Shown: piece after piece, positions 1-12,078 of the stretch | Layout: each line of letters starts with the position of its first letter | How positions within the stretch are numbered: position 1 is the stretch's first letter | NCBI GenBank assembly: GCA_024734555.1 | Contig: JANPWX010000076.1 | Span: forward strand, 2,186,051-2,250,050 | From: Trochalopteron elliotii | Lineage: Eukaryota > Chordata > Aves > Passeriformes > Leiothrichidae | Direction of reading: 5' to 3' | Length of the DNA stretch: 64,000 nt | The notes under the pieces: model-generated | The model's input: the letters and a program-made list of their open reading frames with translations, nothing else | What the model was told of the DNA's origin: nothing | Database searches by the model: none | Program-made: the position numbers and the translations under genes

Positions 1-3000
1 AAAAGAAAATCCAAATAAAACACTTCAGTGTCCATAAACAGCAGCTTATTATACAGGGATTTTGATCATTATATCTTAACTTCACCAAGGACATGGAGGT
101 GTATTGCTTTTTTTTTTAATGTGCAGCAATGAAATGTCAAACAGCAGAACAGATTTGTTTGATGTCAGCCAATAGATTAGTGACTGAGTCATGAGAATAA
201 AACCACAGGCTACAAGCCTACTGTCCTGTATTCTGGAGAGCATGTTAGGAATGCAGTCCATGCTACTAGTTTTCTTCAGCATTTACTTCTTTCTCTGTAA
301 AAATTTCCAATGAATTAATACTTGAAATTTCTCTCTGTCTCATAGGATGTCATTTGAGATGTGAAAAAAACGGATATTTTTCATGCTTACATTACCACAA
401 AATTTGGATTGTTTGAATTTGCTAGATTACTTAAATATGCCTAGAACAGCTTTTAGAAAGAGACAGAGCATGAAAAAATACAGTCCAAAAGACAGATTTC
501 TTAGAAAATTATAAACATATGAAAAAATGCAAATTAAACTGTAAATGCTGTCTCAGTCTTTATTATAGCATTTAAAGCCAGAAAGTGCTACATGGACACA
601 TGTAAATATAATCATATTAGTTTTTTAAAACAATTATGGAAAAAAGAAGGGACTTGAAATATTTTGTCATGGAATATTTCAAAACTACAATACCATTCAT
701 GTTGCTCTATAACCTGGCTAAAGTTTTCTTATAATCTATGTTTAAATCTGTCTTAATCTTGCAATTAAATAAATGCAGTTGTATTCTTTCACACACCTCA
801 TAGAAGATTGAAATCCATTATCCTCATTAGAAAAGAGAAAATGAAACTGATGATTTATTCTCTTGACATTTTTTCTTTATTTTTCTAATTAACCTCGTAT
901 TATGAGATACTGACCTCACATTAAGAACACCTGAGATGAAAGTGGCTAATCACTGACATCTTAAAATTTTAAAGTATTTTTAGTTCAGTGGTGCTTTTTC
1001 ACTCGTTTAGATGCTGAAGGCATTTCAGTACATCTGCCTCACGTCTCAGTGGCATATTCTGGCTGCATTTAAAGCCAGCATATTTTTTCCTGCAGAGACA
1101 GTGACAGGAGAGAATGCAATACAATTCCTACTGCAGGATAATTTTGTCAGGCACCAGAATTGTGATTCATGTACATCGCACCCATAATGATATAAAAAGG
1201 ATTCACAGGGAAGTAAAGAATTGGGTGTGCGAGGAGTAGTTATGGGAAAAGTGTGTATGTGGACATAAGGGCAAGGTTATGTACAGTGATCTAAACAGAT
1301 CTGGAGTCATATGAAGCCCAACCTGTTCCTGGAGATGCTAAGATATAGGCCTGATGAATTCAAATATTTATTTCCATAAATTTGAAATGAGAAGATGTTC
1401 AGCCTTCTTATTTGCTCTTGACTTAGAATATCATGATTTTTTTCATAGTTGCTGTGGATTTTATATAGAGTTAAGAACAAGAATTACAAAGGATTTATTG
1501 TTTTTTTTTACAAAAGGCTCATGGACCTCAACAGGTGTAAAACAGTAGTTATACACTGTGTCATTACTAGTTGCATGTTGGTTAATTATGTGCATGAACA
1601 CTGGATTTCTAGCAAAGTGGAATTGTGTAACTCACACACTCCTGACACAACTGTGGATATTAGGTACTGTATTACTTTAGGTCTGGAACTGATAGTCAAA
1701 GTACTCTTAAGCTAGCTAAGATTGTGGTACCTTTGAATCAAATGCTACCTGATATGATCTTGCACAAGTAAATGTTTTAGCCTAAATTATCATAGAGTAC
1801 TTCTCCAGCTGGAAATGAAATCACTTTTCCTTTCAAGCTAGTCACCAGGTGGCACTAAAGGAGCACAGTAAAAAGCATGAACGCAAAATCCCTACTAATG
1901 TCTGTTCCAAAAATTGGAAAGACTGACTTAAGCTCTAATTGATAGCATGATTGCTTCAGCTTCCAGTTATATCAAGGGAAACATGGTGAAGTATCTTAAA
2001 CTGATTACGTATTTGACAATATGGATGAGAATAAGTCCAGAGACTGGAACTTCTGGAAGGCTTCTAACTGCTTTCATGCATTATAACTACGTAATGTAAT
2101 CACGTAAAAATGGAGCATTCATGGTTATGTAAACATACTTAAGAAAATTTAGTTTATAGCAAATATATTTTCTATATAATGCTGAAGGTGCAGCCATATT
2201 TCTAACAGATTAAGGAGAGGTATAGCAAAATTAAAGTGTCATCTCAGTGGGTATAAATTACCCCAGGCATTATAAAGAGAGCCTTTGTTTTTATCCAAGC
2301 TAAATAATCATGGTAAGACTGTTTCTGAACAAAGACCTCACACTGCTAGCAGACCAGTGTAGGAGCTATTACAATACTGGGTTTCTGGTGTTCTGAAAAA
2401 TTATTAGAAAGTATTACACCACTGTCCATTTTATAATGCCACAACTGGATGACTACATTTAGAGCTACTTGCTATTTTTCTCCCTACAATCTGAAAAAAG
2501 ACTAGCCCAGCTTAACAGTTCAACACAGGAAAAAAATACCCACAAAAATTCCTTTACTAAAAAAGTATTGATATTAAAGACATAAAATAAAAGTGTCCTG
2601 CAAAACACTGACATAGTGGCTTCATTTACACCCTTGATTAACCACAGCAGTTGTCAAGGGAACACCTAACCAACTGTCAAGTAATACAGGAGATTTTTCA
2701 AGAATGGTGATTTTACTTTTGACTGAGCATATCCAATTCACAAGCATGAAAATCAGTATTGTGCCTTGCAGTTTTAATAATCTCTTCATACTTTCCTAAA
2801 TTTCTTGCACTTACTACCTTTTTTCCCCTTAAAAATATATTTCTAAAAATTCAATTGCTTTAAAAACCATACCTTTACTCCCAAAAATTAACTTCAGCAT
2901 ACTTCTTCCATGGAAATGTTGGCATGTCTCTTTATTATCTTCTATTTCAGTAAGGTCAAATTTTGGTATTTCTTACCAACTTCAATTGCAACCCTCAGAA

Positions 3001-3369
3001 GTGACAATTATAAAAATGAATGCTGCATTTTATGTCTGACATTTTATTTGAAATCAATGAAACATATTTCATAACCTCCAGCAATTCAACATCAATTCTC
3101 AGGTTTTCTAGTTGCTGTAAACTGATCAAATAGTAAAAGTGTACAGAGAGGGAAAGAGAAAAGGAGGCCAAGGAGAAGAGTAGATAAAAATGGAAGATAA
3201 AACTCCAAATTACTTTGACTCCTAAAGTGTCTTTCAGGAGTCCCTTGATGGCCCTTTCTTCAGGGAAAAATAAAAAAAAAAACGCACACAAAAAGAGGTG
3301 TGTGAACTTTGGGAATGCATTAGGGAATGATAATTTCCCAGCTGACCCTGAACTTCTTTGAAATTTGCT
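1..3369. other. AT-rich sequence, no gene seen (probable EYS intron)
   Basis: I see no coding region, RNA gene or clear transposable element. Purine-rich patches occur around 3145-3185. Short open frames have no recognisable domains. By position it is downstream EYS intron if the gene continues to lower coordinates. Confidence 0.5.
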
Positions 3370-4776
3370 GCTTCAGGTGTATGAACATAAATCTCTGGGT
3401 CCTGATGGTACTCATCCCAGAGTACTGAAAGATGTGGCCAGTTGTCATCAAGGACCTCCCTTCATTATTTGTCAGTGATCTTGGGAGTCTGGAGAAGTCT
3501 CAAATGATTTGAAGATGGCAAATATTGTTCCAGTTTTTAAGAAAGGAAAGAAGGAAGACCCTGTTAATTACTGGCCTGTCAGTCTCACTTCAGTGCCAGA
3601 TAAAATATGGAGAAGCTTATTGTGGGAATTATTGTAAAACATCTGAAAGACAACACCCTCATTGGCCACAGAAAGCATGGATTTATAAAAGGAAAGTTTT
3701 GCTTAGCCAACTTAATCTCCTACTAGCACTAGGTCAGCCATCCAGTTTACCAAGAAAAAAGAATAGATGTGGTGCATTTGGATTTTAGCAAAGTTTTCTG
3801 TACTATTTCCCAGAGTATCCTCCTGGTGGATAAAATATACAGAGCACAGAGAAGCCCATAACATATTGGCTGAGCAGTTGGCTCAGAGAGGTATTAAATA
3901 GGGTTGCATCAGGATGGCAGTCAGTTGCCAGTGGGCTTCTCAGGGCTCGATTTTAGTCCCAATGGTCTTCAACATTTTTATAAAAGATCTGGACACAGAA
4001 ATTAAATGTATATTAAGGAGAATTTGCTGCTGACACTAAACTAGGAGGAGCTGTGGACTCCTTCAGTGGCAGAGAAGCCTTACAGACAGACCTGGATAGA
4101 CCAGAGAGTTGGACCAGCACCAACCTTATGAAATTTAACAAGAGCAAGTGCCAGAGTCTTCACCTGGAATGCGTAATTGTGGTTATACATACAAACTAGG
4201 GGATGAGGGGCTGGAAAACTACTCTGTACAAGAGAAACTTGGGGTGTATTAGGCACAGCATCATAAGCCAGCAGAGGGAAGTGATTGTCTCACTCTACAC
4301 TGTAGTGGAGCAGACCCGTCTCAAGTACTGCATACAGTTTTGGAGGTCTCAGTAAAAGGACATAAAGCTAAAGTGTGCCCAAAAGAGACTGACTAAGATG
4401 GTGAAAGGCCTCGACAGAAAGACTTAAAAGGAGCGTCTGAGGTCACTTGGTTTGTTCATTTCAGAGAACAAAAAGCTGAGGAGAGACCTCATTCTCAAGG
4501 GGAGCAGTGTAAGGAGAGACCCTGATCTCTCTCTGGTGACCAGCAATAGGACATGAGGAAATCAAATGAGCTGAGCTGCATCAAGGGAAGTTTGGATTGA
4601 ACAGTAAGAAAAATTACTTCACTGAGAAGGTGGTCAATCACTGGAACAGCTTCCCCAGGAAACTAGTCATGGCATCAAAGTGTCAGAGTTCAAGGAGCAT
4701 CTGGATGATGCTCTTAAGTGTGTGGTTTAAGTAGTTTTGTAAGAAGCACAGAGCTAGGATCAATAATCCTTGGGGG
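3370..4776 (+). mobile_element. CR1 LINE, 5'-truncated, reverse transcriptase remains
   Basis: This is a decayed chicken-repeat-1 (CR1) non-LTR retrotransposon on the plus strand. Around 3390-3420 a trace of the SPDGTHPRVLK motif is seen. Positions 3527-3590 encode VPVFKKGKKEDPVNYWPVSL, a conserved reverse transcriptase block. Positions 3780-3800 read DFSKVF. At 4023 the catalytic motif reads FAADTKLGG, whereas active copies have FADD, so the first aspartate is lost. Stops and frameshifts break the frame throughout. From 4440 to 4776 the usual CR1 3' region follows. The 3' end is interrupted by an LTR and resumes at 5490. The 5' limit is approximate. Confidence 0.85.
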
Positions 4777-4960
4777 TGTGGTGGTCCCTGGACCACCCAT
4801 GGAGATCGATTCACTCCCTTGGAGAGCATACAGCCCCTAGGCTTCCTCAGTCAGCAGTGACACCCCTTTGGAAAGTCCCCTTGAGAGATTTCCTTGTAGC
4901 TCAGGGGGAGCAAAAATGCTCCACCCCATGAACCTTTGCAGTTCTATGTTAATATTTTGT

Positions 4961-5156
4961 ACCCTATTGGTTATTTCCCTTGTTCCTGGTTTTTACCCCT
5001 CCTGATTGGTTCCTTTTTGGATCCTTTCTCTGATTGGTTCCTTTCCCAACTCCTTTTCCCATTGGCCAAGTTGTGAAACCCCACCCCTGGCTACCCTATA
5101 TGTCCCTCTCCCCTTGGGCTATCTGGCTCTTTCCCCTTTGGACTTTGTGGAATAAA
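4961..5156 (+). promoter_or_regulatory. LTR promoter and polyadenylation signal
   Basis: ATTGG boxes stand at about 4966, 5005, 5034 and 5062. Two of them lie in a repeated CTGATTGGTTCCTTT. A CTATATG element follows at 5095-5101 and AATAAA at 5151. ATTGG is the reverse of CCAAT, the NF-Y site. The order is that of a retroviral U3-R. Whether it still drives transcription cannot be seen from sequence. Confidence 0.55.
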
Positions 5157-5263
5157 GGAGCTCTGCTGGAGGTCGGGAAGACCCTGTCATGCTGTTTTAC
5201 TTCTGCGCTGACTGGAGTGGCAAACATGGTTCTGCTACTCAGGCAGCCTCACAAAGAGCAAAT

Positions 5264-5402
5264 CACTCTGCACTTAAGAGTGCACCAAATAGTTGATCAC
5301 TCTGCACCTAAGGGTGCGCAAAGATCTGATCACTCTGCACCTGAGAGTGCTGCTGCTCAGGCAGCCTCGTGAAAGAGCTGGTCACTCTGCATGTGAGAGT
5401 GC
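5264..5402 (+). repeat. four hairpin-forming units in LTR R/U5
   Basis: Four copies of a 20-bp unit (consensus CACTCTGCACCTGAGAGTGC) lie at 5264-5283, 5298-5317, 5331-5350 and 5383-5402. In copies 1, 3 and 4 each unit can fold with CACTCT paired to AGAGTG; copy 2 has AGGGTG, giving one G:T pair. A longer flanking motif, CTGCTxCTCAGGCAGCCTC, appears at about 5232 and 5352, suggesting a larger duplication of roughly 120 bp. Confidence 0.8.
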
Positions 5403-5489
5403 CTGTGCCCCGTCGATCCGGGTGTCCTTTTAAAGACACTTCTAGCAAGGAAGGTCGCAGCACCTTCACCACCGGACCAGACTGCGAGA

Positions 5490-5530
5490 GGGTGGCCCTT
5501 CCAATTTGAGAAAGTCAAACAATATCTTCT
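5490..5530 (+). mobile_element. CR1 3' tail downstream of the nested LTR
   Basis: GGGTGGCCCTTCCAATTTGAG followed by a degenerate ATATTCT-type tail matches the last bases of a CR1, continuing the copy broken at 4776. Confidence 0.7.
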
Positions 5531-5860
5531 TATCATAGAATCATAGATTGAATTGGGTTGGAAATTACCTTAAAGATCATCTAAATCCAACCTCACTGCC
5601 ATGGCCCTTCCAGTAGACCAGGCTGCTCAAAACCCCATTCAACCTGGTCTTGAACACTTCTACAGATGGGATGGGACATCCGTGAAGTGTCTGGGCATCC
5701 TCTTCCAGTGCCTCACCAGTCTCATAGTGAAGAATTTTTTACCTTGTATCTACCTGCCCTCTTTCAGTTCTAAGCCATTCACCCCTGTCCTGTCACTACA
5801 TGTGTTTATAAAAAAGACCCTCTTTTCTCTTTTTACTATGGAGGTACTAGTAAAATTGAA
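5531..5860 (-). mobile_element. CR1 LINE 3' end, minus strand
   Basis: ATCATAGAATCATAG at 5532-5546, then GGGTTGGAAATTACCTTAAA, is the reverse complement of a CR1 3' end. The match continues through a CTCACTGCC block, AACCTGGTCTTGAACACTTC and TGAAGAATTTTTTACCTTGT. It meets the preceding plus-strand CR1 tail to tail. It carries only the 3' untranslated region and the extreme 3' coding part. The far limit is uncertain (5815-5870). Confidence 0.88.
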
Positions 5861-8800
5861 GAAAATAAGGAAAACAAATACCCTTTACCTTGCCAAATAC
5901 TATCTGCTTTGCACAGAAGATACAATTTCTTTGCTTAATGTTGGCATACAGGTTTTTTTATACATTATATAGAATCTAAAAACCACCAAAACCCAATGTT
6001 TTCGTATAAGCATATTAGTAGCTGAAAATGGTAATACCTACATTAGGTGAAACAGATACTGTTTATTATTTTTAGGTTCTACTTAGCTTGGTTTATGCTT
6101 CATTTACTCCAGCTCTGCTAGTCCAATAGTCAAGTTTATGATCCTTTAGTAGACTGGCTAATGGGACTCTTTCTAATGCATATATTGCCAAGTATACCAC
6201 AGGCAGCATACACACAAGGATCATTTATTTCAATGGAATGCTTTTCTTCAACATATATATTTTATGAATCATGACTTTAAAGATATGTGTTCCCAGACTG
6301 AATCTTTAAAGGAAAGTATAAATTCTGCTTTTAATTATATCTTTGAAATTCCATTGACTTCATTGGGACTTCACTGGTGTAAGCACAATACATCACTGTG
6401 CTGTGACAACCAACCGATAGACTGTGACATCTCCATTTCACACATGCAAGAATAGGAATAACACAAAGAGACTGGAATCATTATTGCTAACACTTTAAAA
6501 GAGTTTTGAAGTCACAACAAAATAGAATTTTTATCATAATCATTATCATAGTCATTACTGTTGTTCACGATCATGATCATGACCATATTGGAAGAGTAGA
6601 TTGTTACAAAATTCATCTTTGCAGTATACACCAAATCCTACAAAAAATCTTTTGTACTAATCTGAGTTTCAGGACAAGTTTGTACATAGAAGAATACAGA
6701 ATATATATTGTACTTGTTTTTATGTCTGTTGGATCATAAGGCTTCATAGCATATTTTGTGGTCTTTTTTGTCTGTTAGATGAATTCATTAAGATTTCGCT
6801 GCTAATAAATACCCTGTATTTCTAAACCCAGCAATCCACCTTCAAGACTGAATGCAGTTGCTTTCTCCTGTTTCTGGCCGCATTGGCTCAGGTTCATGTA
6901 CCAACCAGGTATCTGCTACACCTGAACAAGGCTGTTTAATTTTCATTATGGCTACCTTTATCTTTTCTTTGAGTCTACATTATATCAAAGAGAAAGACTT
7001 CTACTCTTCTATTCTTTGGTGCTCCAGAGATAAACACTCGTTAGAGACGGTGCTTGTGGTCTTTTGCACAGCTTATTCTTACCCTGTAATGTGGCTTGTC
7101 TAATTCATTGACTTTTAATATAGATGTAATTGCATTCAAACAATTTTATTAAAACTTATATAATGTCAGAAAAGAAAGTTGGCCTTCCTCTTTCAGTAAA
7201 AAGCCTCCAGCTAAAGCTTATGCAACAACTAATACAAAATATGTAAGACATGAAAATGGAACTATAATCTTCACTGAAAGAATATACTGGTGTGAAAACA
7301 GTAAAACCCTTTTTACGAAGAGTCATTAGATAATAAGTTTTGGCCAGTTCTTCCCTTAAATGGAGATGAAATAATTTCAGCAAACAAAATGGCAGTGCTG
7401 ACCTATTACCTCAAAAGTCATTTATATGCCTTTCTCTCTGAGAAATGGGAAAAATTGTCCAGTGATAATAGCTGATACTAGGCAATTAATTTAGAAAAAG
7501 CCAAAATAATCATCAAGTGCAATGATGCAATATTGCACTGATGAAGACTCGAACATGTTGGAAGACTTCTGCTAAACAATGTATAAAATTTGATTGCATG
7601 GAACATATGAATGCTAACTTTAAAAGACTACCCTAAAAAAGTGCCAACTCAGAAGTCCTTTAGTCTCAAGTGAAACATGACTCTCTGACCACTGTCATGC
7701 ATTTCCTTCTTCCTCAAGTACAAGATCACTTGAGGTAGAATGATTTTGAACACACTGAAAAGGACTCTTGGATTGTATTGATGTTTAAGCAAACATTAAT
7801 ATCAGTGGAAGCAGAGCATAATTCCTTATAAGAAATATTCAGCATTATCTCCTGGTGAACAAATTAACACTGTTGTAAGCCTGGCAAAATATGAAAAGAG
7901 GTCTTGGTAAAACTTCAAATTTCAAAACCAATCTATATTGTTGCTTTGGTATCACATCTTAAAGCTATTTTTATGCTATTTATCTACCTACCAGGTAACT
8001 GAATCTCATGCATATGAATAGATTGTGAAAATAAAGAGAAACAAGAGAACAGTTTATGTACATATAGAAGCAATGGTCTCAGGTAAAGTGGCTATGAGAT
8101 ACAAAGTTTGAAGAAAATACACATATACATATATTTCTAACAAAAACCAGTGTTTAAATTTTTTTCTTATGCGTACACAATTTATTGATACATGATTTGT
8201 GCTTTTTAGAATGGTTAAACCAGAACAAAAAGAAGAATAAAGGAAAATAGCATATTCAACTCCCCATATTTTGAGGGGGATAATTTCCCCTCAAAACATT
8301 CAGAAAAAAGGTAAAATCAAACAAACGCTGAGGGTTCAATTATCTTAACACGTCACCAAGAAAATGCCACTAAAAACCATTGAAGAAGTGCTTGAAGAGA
8401 GACATAGTAGGCAATCTTCCTATTATGTCTCCCCTTCCCCTGGGAAGGCTATCACTCCCAGCAGTAGAGGGACTCCTCTGGAGCTAGCAACAGCTTGGTA
8501 TTGCACTATGGCATAGGAATTAATTATTATGTTTAACCATCTTCAGATACAGTTCTTCCATTTATTGTCTTACATAAGTCTGATCCTATGAATAAAAATT
8601 AGGAAGCCATTTGACATGTGAATAAAGCTCTATCAATGCAGGGCTGTACAGATAATTGCAACCCTACAATGATCTCGTGTTGTGGATCTTTTCTTACCTA
8701 TTACAGACAGAAGAAATACAATGATCAGTAACATATATTACTTCTACCAGGCAGTACTAATTAATTTTCTTTTGCATACTCTGATGGTCTAAAATGAACT

Positions 8801-11743
8801 GTTACCTCCCCTCTACACAGGAAAAATAGGAGAAAAATAGGTTAAGCAATGTGGTTAATGAGAAAGTGACTCTTCAATTTGAACATCAAGAGAAGGAACA
8901 ATTTATATACTTGTACAGGAAATCCTGGGTAGACTGGAGAATAAAGACCTTCTATTGCCAACTAGTGCAAACCCTGAGGTTTTGGCTGACATATTTGTTA
9001 ATACTCAGGATCAAGAGACATCCTGCTGTATTTCAGTTTTATACATATAAGTATCAATTAAAAAAATAAGTATTTTGCTTTCAGACTCTTTAAGGCTCAT
9101 GTCTTCTAATCCTTTCTATTCTTAAGCCTTTGGACCTTGGAGCTACTGTCACATTTCTCTAATTATGACTTAGGCAAACTTTATGTGCCAGCTTCTCATA
9201 GTGGTATTCAAACAGCCTGTTCTTGATCCCTTCTGGTGACATTTTCAGAAGCTTCCCAGAAGGAAAAAAGAAATAGGCAGACAATTAATCTCTTATAATT
9301 CAGCAACAACTGCTGAAACAACTATATCCTCTACTCAGCTCTTCTATGATGGTCTATGAATGCCTAATTCAGTTGAATTACATTAAGATCAGTGTAAAAC
9401 TGCTGAAAATATAAGACAATGTGAGTCAGGGCATACATAGCTAAAGGTAGCTTCTTAAAACAGGATATTTAATTCTCCACTGTATTGCTTAAGTATTGAA
9501 GGTACAAATGTTATTGCCAAAGAAAAGTTTTCTATTTATGACAAGAATTATCACTTACATAGTATTTGTGTTAATCTTTACTTATGCTGACACAAACAAA
9601 GGGCCATGAAGAGCTGCAGAGAAGGGTAATGCACCATTTGTAACTGAGAAAAAACTGGAAATGAATAACTGATCTTTCTTACTAAGCCATAACACCAGTT
9701 AAGAGAGTTATTTCTGCACCTCCAATCCTCACCAACCTTGTGTCTCTCCTTTTGATACCGTCAGCAGGAGAGAAGGTGAGGCCTTGTCATCATAATCCCT
9801 TCAGGCCCTCTTCAGTACAGGTAAGAATAACTGATTTTTGGAGAAATGAGAGGCATCATTGCCAGAAGTGCTGGGCATATTACAAATCTACTTTCACAAA
9901 GCATAGACAACTCACCTAAAGTCAATAACACAGGGCAGAAATATTAAATAACGTTCCCACTTACCAGACTTAAGATTAATTGATTTGTGAAGCCTAATGA
10001 GCATACAATGTAACCAGTTCATTGCATTTAAAAAAAAAAAAAGTTTTTTGACAGACACTTACTTCTTTGAACACACAAAGGAACAGAACAGAGCAAATTT
10101 CTGATTTCAGAATAAATGCATAAATACAAAAGTGCACAATTCTGAAACTTACTGTTGTCATCTAAACTGATTAAAGTTCTTTACTCATCTTTATCTGGAC
10201 CAAACTCATTAAATGTTTTGTTGCAGTCTGCTTTTGATAACACATGTACTGTGTTTTCCCCCATCAGAATGAATGAATGAGCTTTAGAACTCCTCTGTCA
10301 AATAAATTAAGATTCTCATAATGATTCCATGTGTGTTTTTGTACTTGAACCTATCTAAATCAAAGCATCCAACATGAACAGCTAAGAACATTTGGCTAAG
10401 CTATAACCAATTATTTTTAAAGAAAAAAGAGGCTGCTTTATGGTGGTATGTTTATGTACATTTTAGCTGCAATCTTAAACATACATGAAGGTACAGGATT
10501 ATGATGCTTATTGCCTATTTGAATATCAAAAGGAAAAAAATAGGTTATAATGTCATTTGGATGGGCTTCAGCAGAAACTACCTAAATAGCCAGATGTATA
10601 TTACAAATGTCTCTCCTATTTTTTCGTTCAGTTTGTTTAGTGATATATTTGAGCTAAAATGTATTATTTGGAAAATAAATACTGCACAAGATTCATGATT
10701 ATTAACTGCAAAAAAGAAAATCAAGGTATATATAATGCATTTAGTTTGTATGCATAAATGTGTATTCACAGGGTGTCTTTTAGGAAGATGTTTTGGCTTT
10801 TTTAAACAAGATAGATTACTTTCATCAGATGGTAGAAACAAAAAGTATGAGGTACTCAGAGAAAGAAAAAAAATCTTGTATGATGTGAAATGTGCCACAT
10901 TTCTTCATGGATAGTCAAAATTGCATAGGCCTTTTAACAAGGTTAAATTTTACGAATGCAAGTCATTAAGGAAATTGTGGAAGTGTAAACAATCCACAAT
11001 GCCTGTTGCTCCGTGTGTATAATCTAGTTTTGCTTACAGATGAGGTTCTTTATTTCTTGATTTTGATGTCCAATTTGCCACTTATATATTATAAATGCAA
11101 CTACACATATATTGAATTTGGAAATATTAGAAATTATTTCACTACAAAACTACCCTGTGATTAACTATTTCATTTCAGAGAGATGCTTGGTGTTATTATC
11201 CATGTAGATACTTTAGGTCAAGATTCAAGCACTGAAAAATGTGTCAAGTTATCAGAATTAATATTTCTAACTGACAAAAATTAACTTCAGATTAAGGTGT
11301 CTCTAATCAGCAACAAATTAAACCACACAAAACCAGGGTTTACCAGTTACCAATTATATTCTCTTCTTTACAGTGTAAGCCCTAATGAAAAGCATTTAAA
11401 ATCAGTAGTTGCAGAGTGGGAATCCCTGCAGACTGGGAGAGTTAGTGTTCACTATCCTGAAAGGTAGGGAACTCCATAGTGTGTGATCCAGACCTGTCTC
11501 ATACACTGTCCTGCTCCCTACCAGTTTATACTTAATGTTGCAACTCAGCCCCTGAGAGTGTCTGGCAGCCTCTGCAGTCAACAGTACAAACAAAAAAATT
11601 GTTGAAGTGGCCTGAATGAGCCTGAAGGACAGACAATTTTTAGGTACTCTATCACCTAAGTGTCCTAACAGAGTGTTGAGAGCAGACACTTCTCTATTAT
11701 GGCCCACCATAAAGCCCAAGTCTACACTGATTTTTACATTTCA
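5861..11743. other. AT-rich sequence, no gene seen (probable EYS intron)
   Basis: I recognise no gene, RNA or mobile element here. There is a short ATC/ATG-rich patch at 6530-6580 and a run of A at 10028-10041. A somewhat GC-richer patch at 11410-11720, next to the CR1 below, has an open minus-strand frame of about 100 codons with no recognisable domain. Confidence 0.5.
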
Positions 11744-12078
11744 CATGGAATCACTGAATGGGCTGGGTTAGAAGGGGCCACTGGAGGTCATCTGTTCCAA
11801 CCTCCCTGCTGAAGCAGGGTCCCCTAGAGCACACTTCTTGTGTTTGCATTTGGAGAGCTTTTGAGTATCTCCACAGAAGGAGACAATGCCCACAGTTTCC
11901 CTGGGCACTCTGTACCAGGGCTCAGTGACCTTCACAGCAGAGCAGCTCTTCCCCATGTCAGGTAAAACTTCCTGTGTCCCAGGTTCTGGCTATTGCCCTT
12001 TGGATGTTTTCTGTATGTTTGTATTCATGACTATAGCCAGTCCCTTTGCAGCATTCCCTTACCAAAAGTTATTTTATA
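11744..12078 (-). mobile_element. CR1 LINE 3' end, minus strand
   Basis: CATGGAATCACTGAATGG, then GAAGGGGCCACTGGAGGTCA and CCTCCCTGCTGAAGCAGGGT, reproduce the reverse complement of the CR1 3' end. The match goes on through GAGTATCTCCACAGAAGGAG and CTGTACCAGGGCTCAGTGAC to about 12000, then weakly to about 12078. It is a 5'-truncated copy with no reverse transcriptase motifs. A run of T (12091-12110) lies just beyond. Confidence 0.88.

Larger units (their letters stand above)
4777..5489 (+). mobile_element. solo LTR of an endogenous retrovirus, nested in CR1
   Basis: About 713 bp begin with TGTGGTGGTCCC and split the CR1 3' tail, whose sequence resumes at 5490. The U3 part has four ATTGG (reverse CCAAT) boxes near 4966, 5005, 5034 and 5062, and a TATA-like CTATAT at 5096. 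A polyadenylation signal AATAAA lies at 5151-5156, so the LTR points along the plus strand. Downstream, in the R/U5 part, four copies of a 20-bp hairpin-forming unit occur. GGGTG is found on both sides (4774-4778 and 5490-5494) and may be the target duplication. In that case the outer bases are TG...GA and not the canonical TG...CA, so the ends are uncertain by a few bases. No internal retroviral sequence adjoins it. The retroviral class is not certain. Confidence 0.75.

Noticed and set aside
3525..3788. 87-codon plus-strand open frame in the first CR1
   Set aside because: It is in a shadow frame. The reverse transcriptase motifs are in another, broken frame.
5034..5372. 112-codon plus-strand open frame
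   Set aside because: It covers U3, R and the hairpin units of the LTR. No protein motif is present.
5601..5972. 123-codon plus-strand open frame
   Set aside because: It is mostly the reverse strand of a CR1 3' end and runs on into AT-rich DNA.
11402..11719. 105-codon minus-strand open frame beside a CR1
   Set aside because: No domain, splice sites or similarity that I recognise. The length is near chance for this composition.
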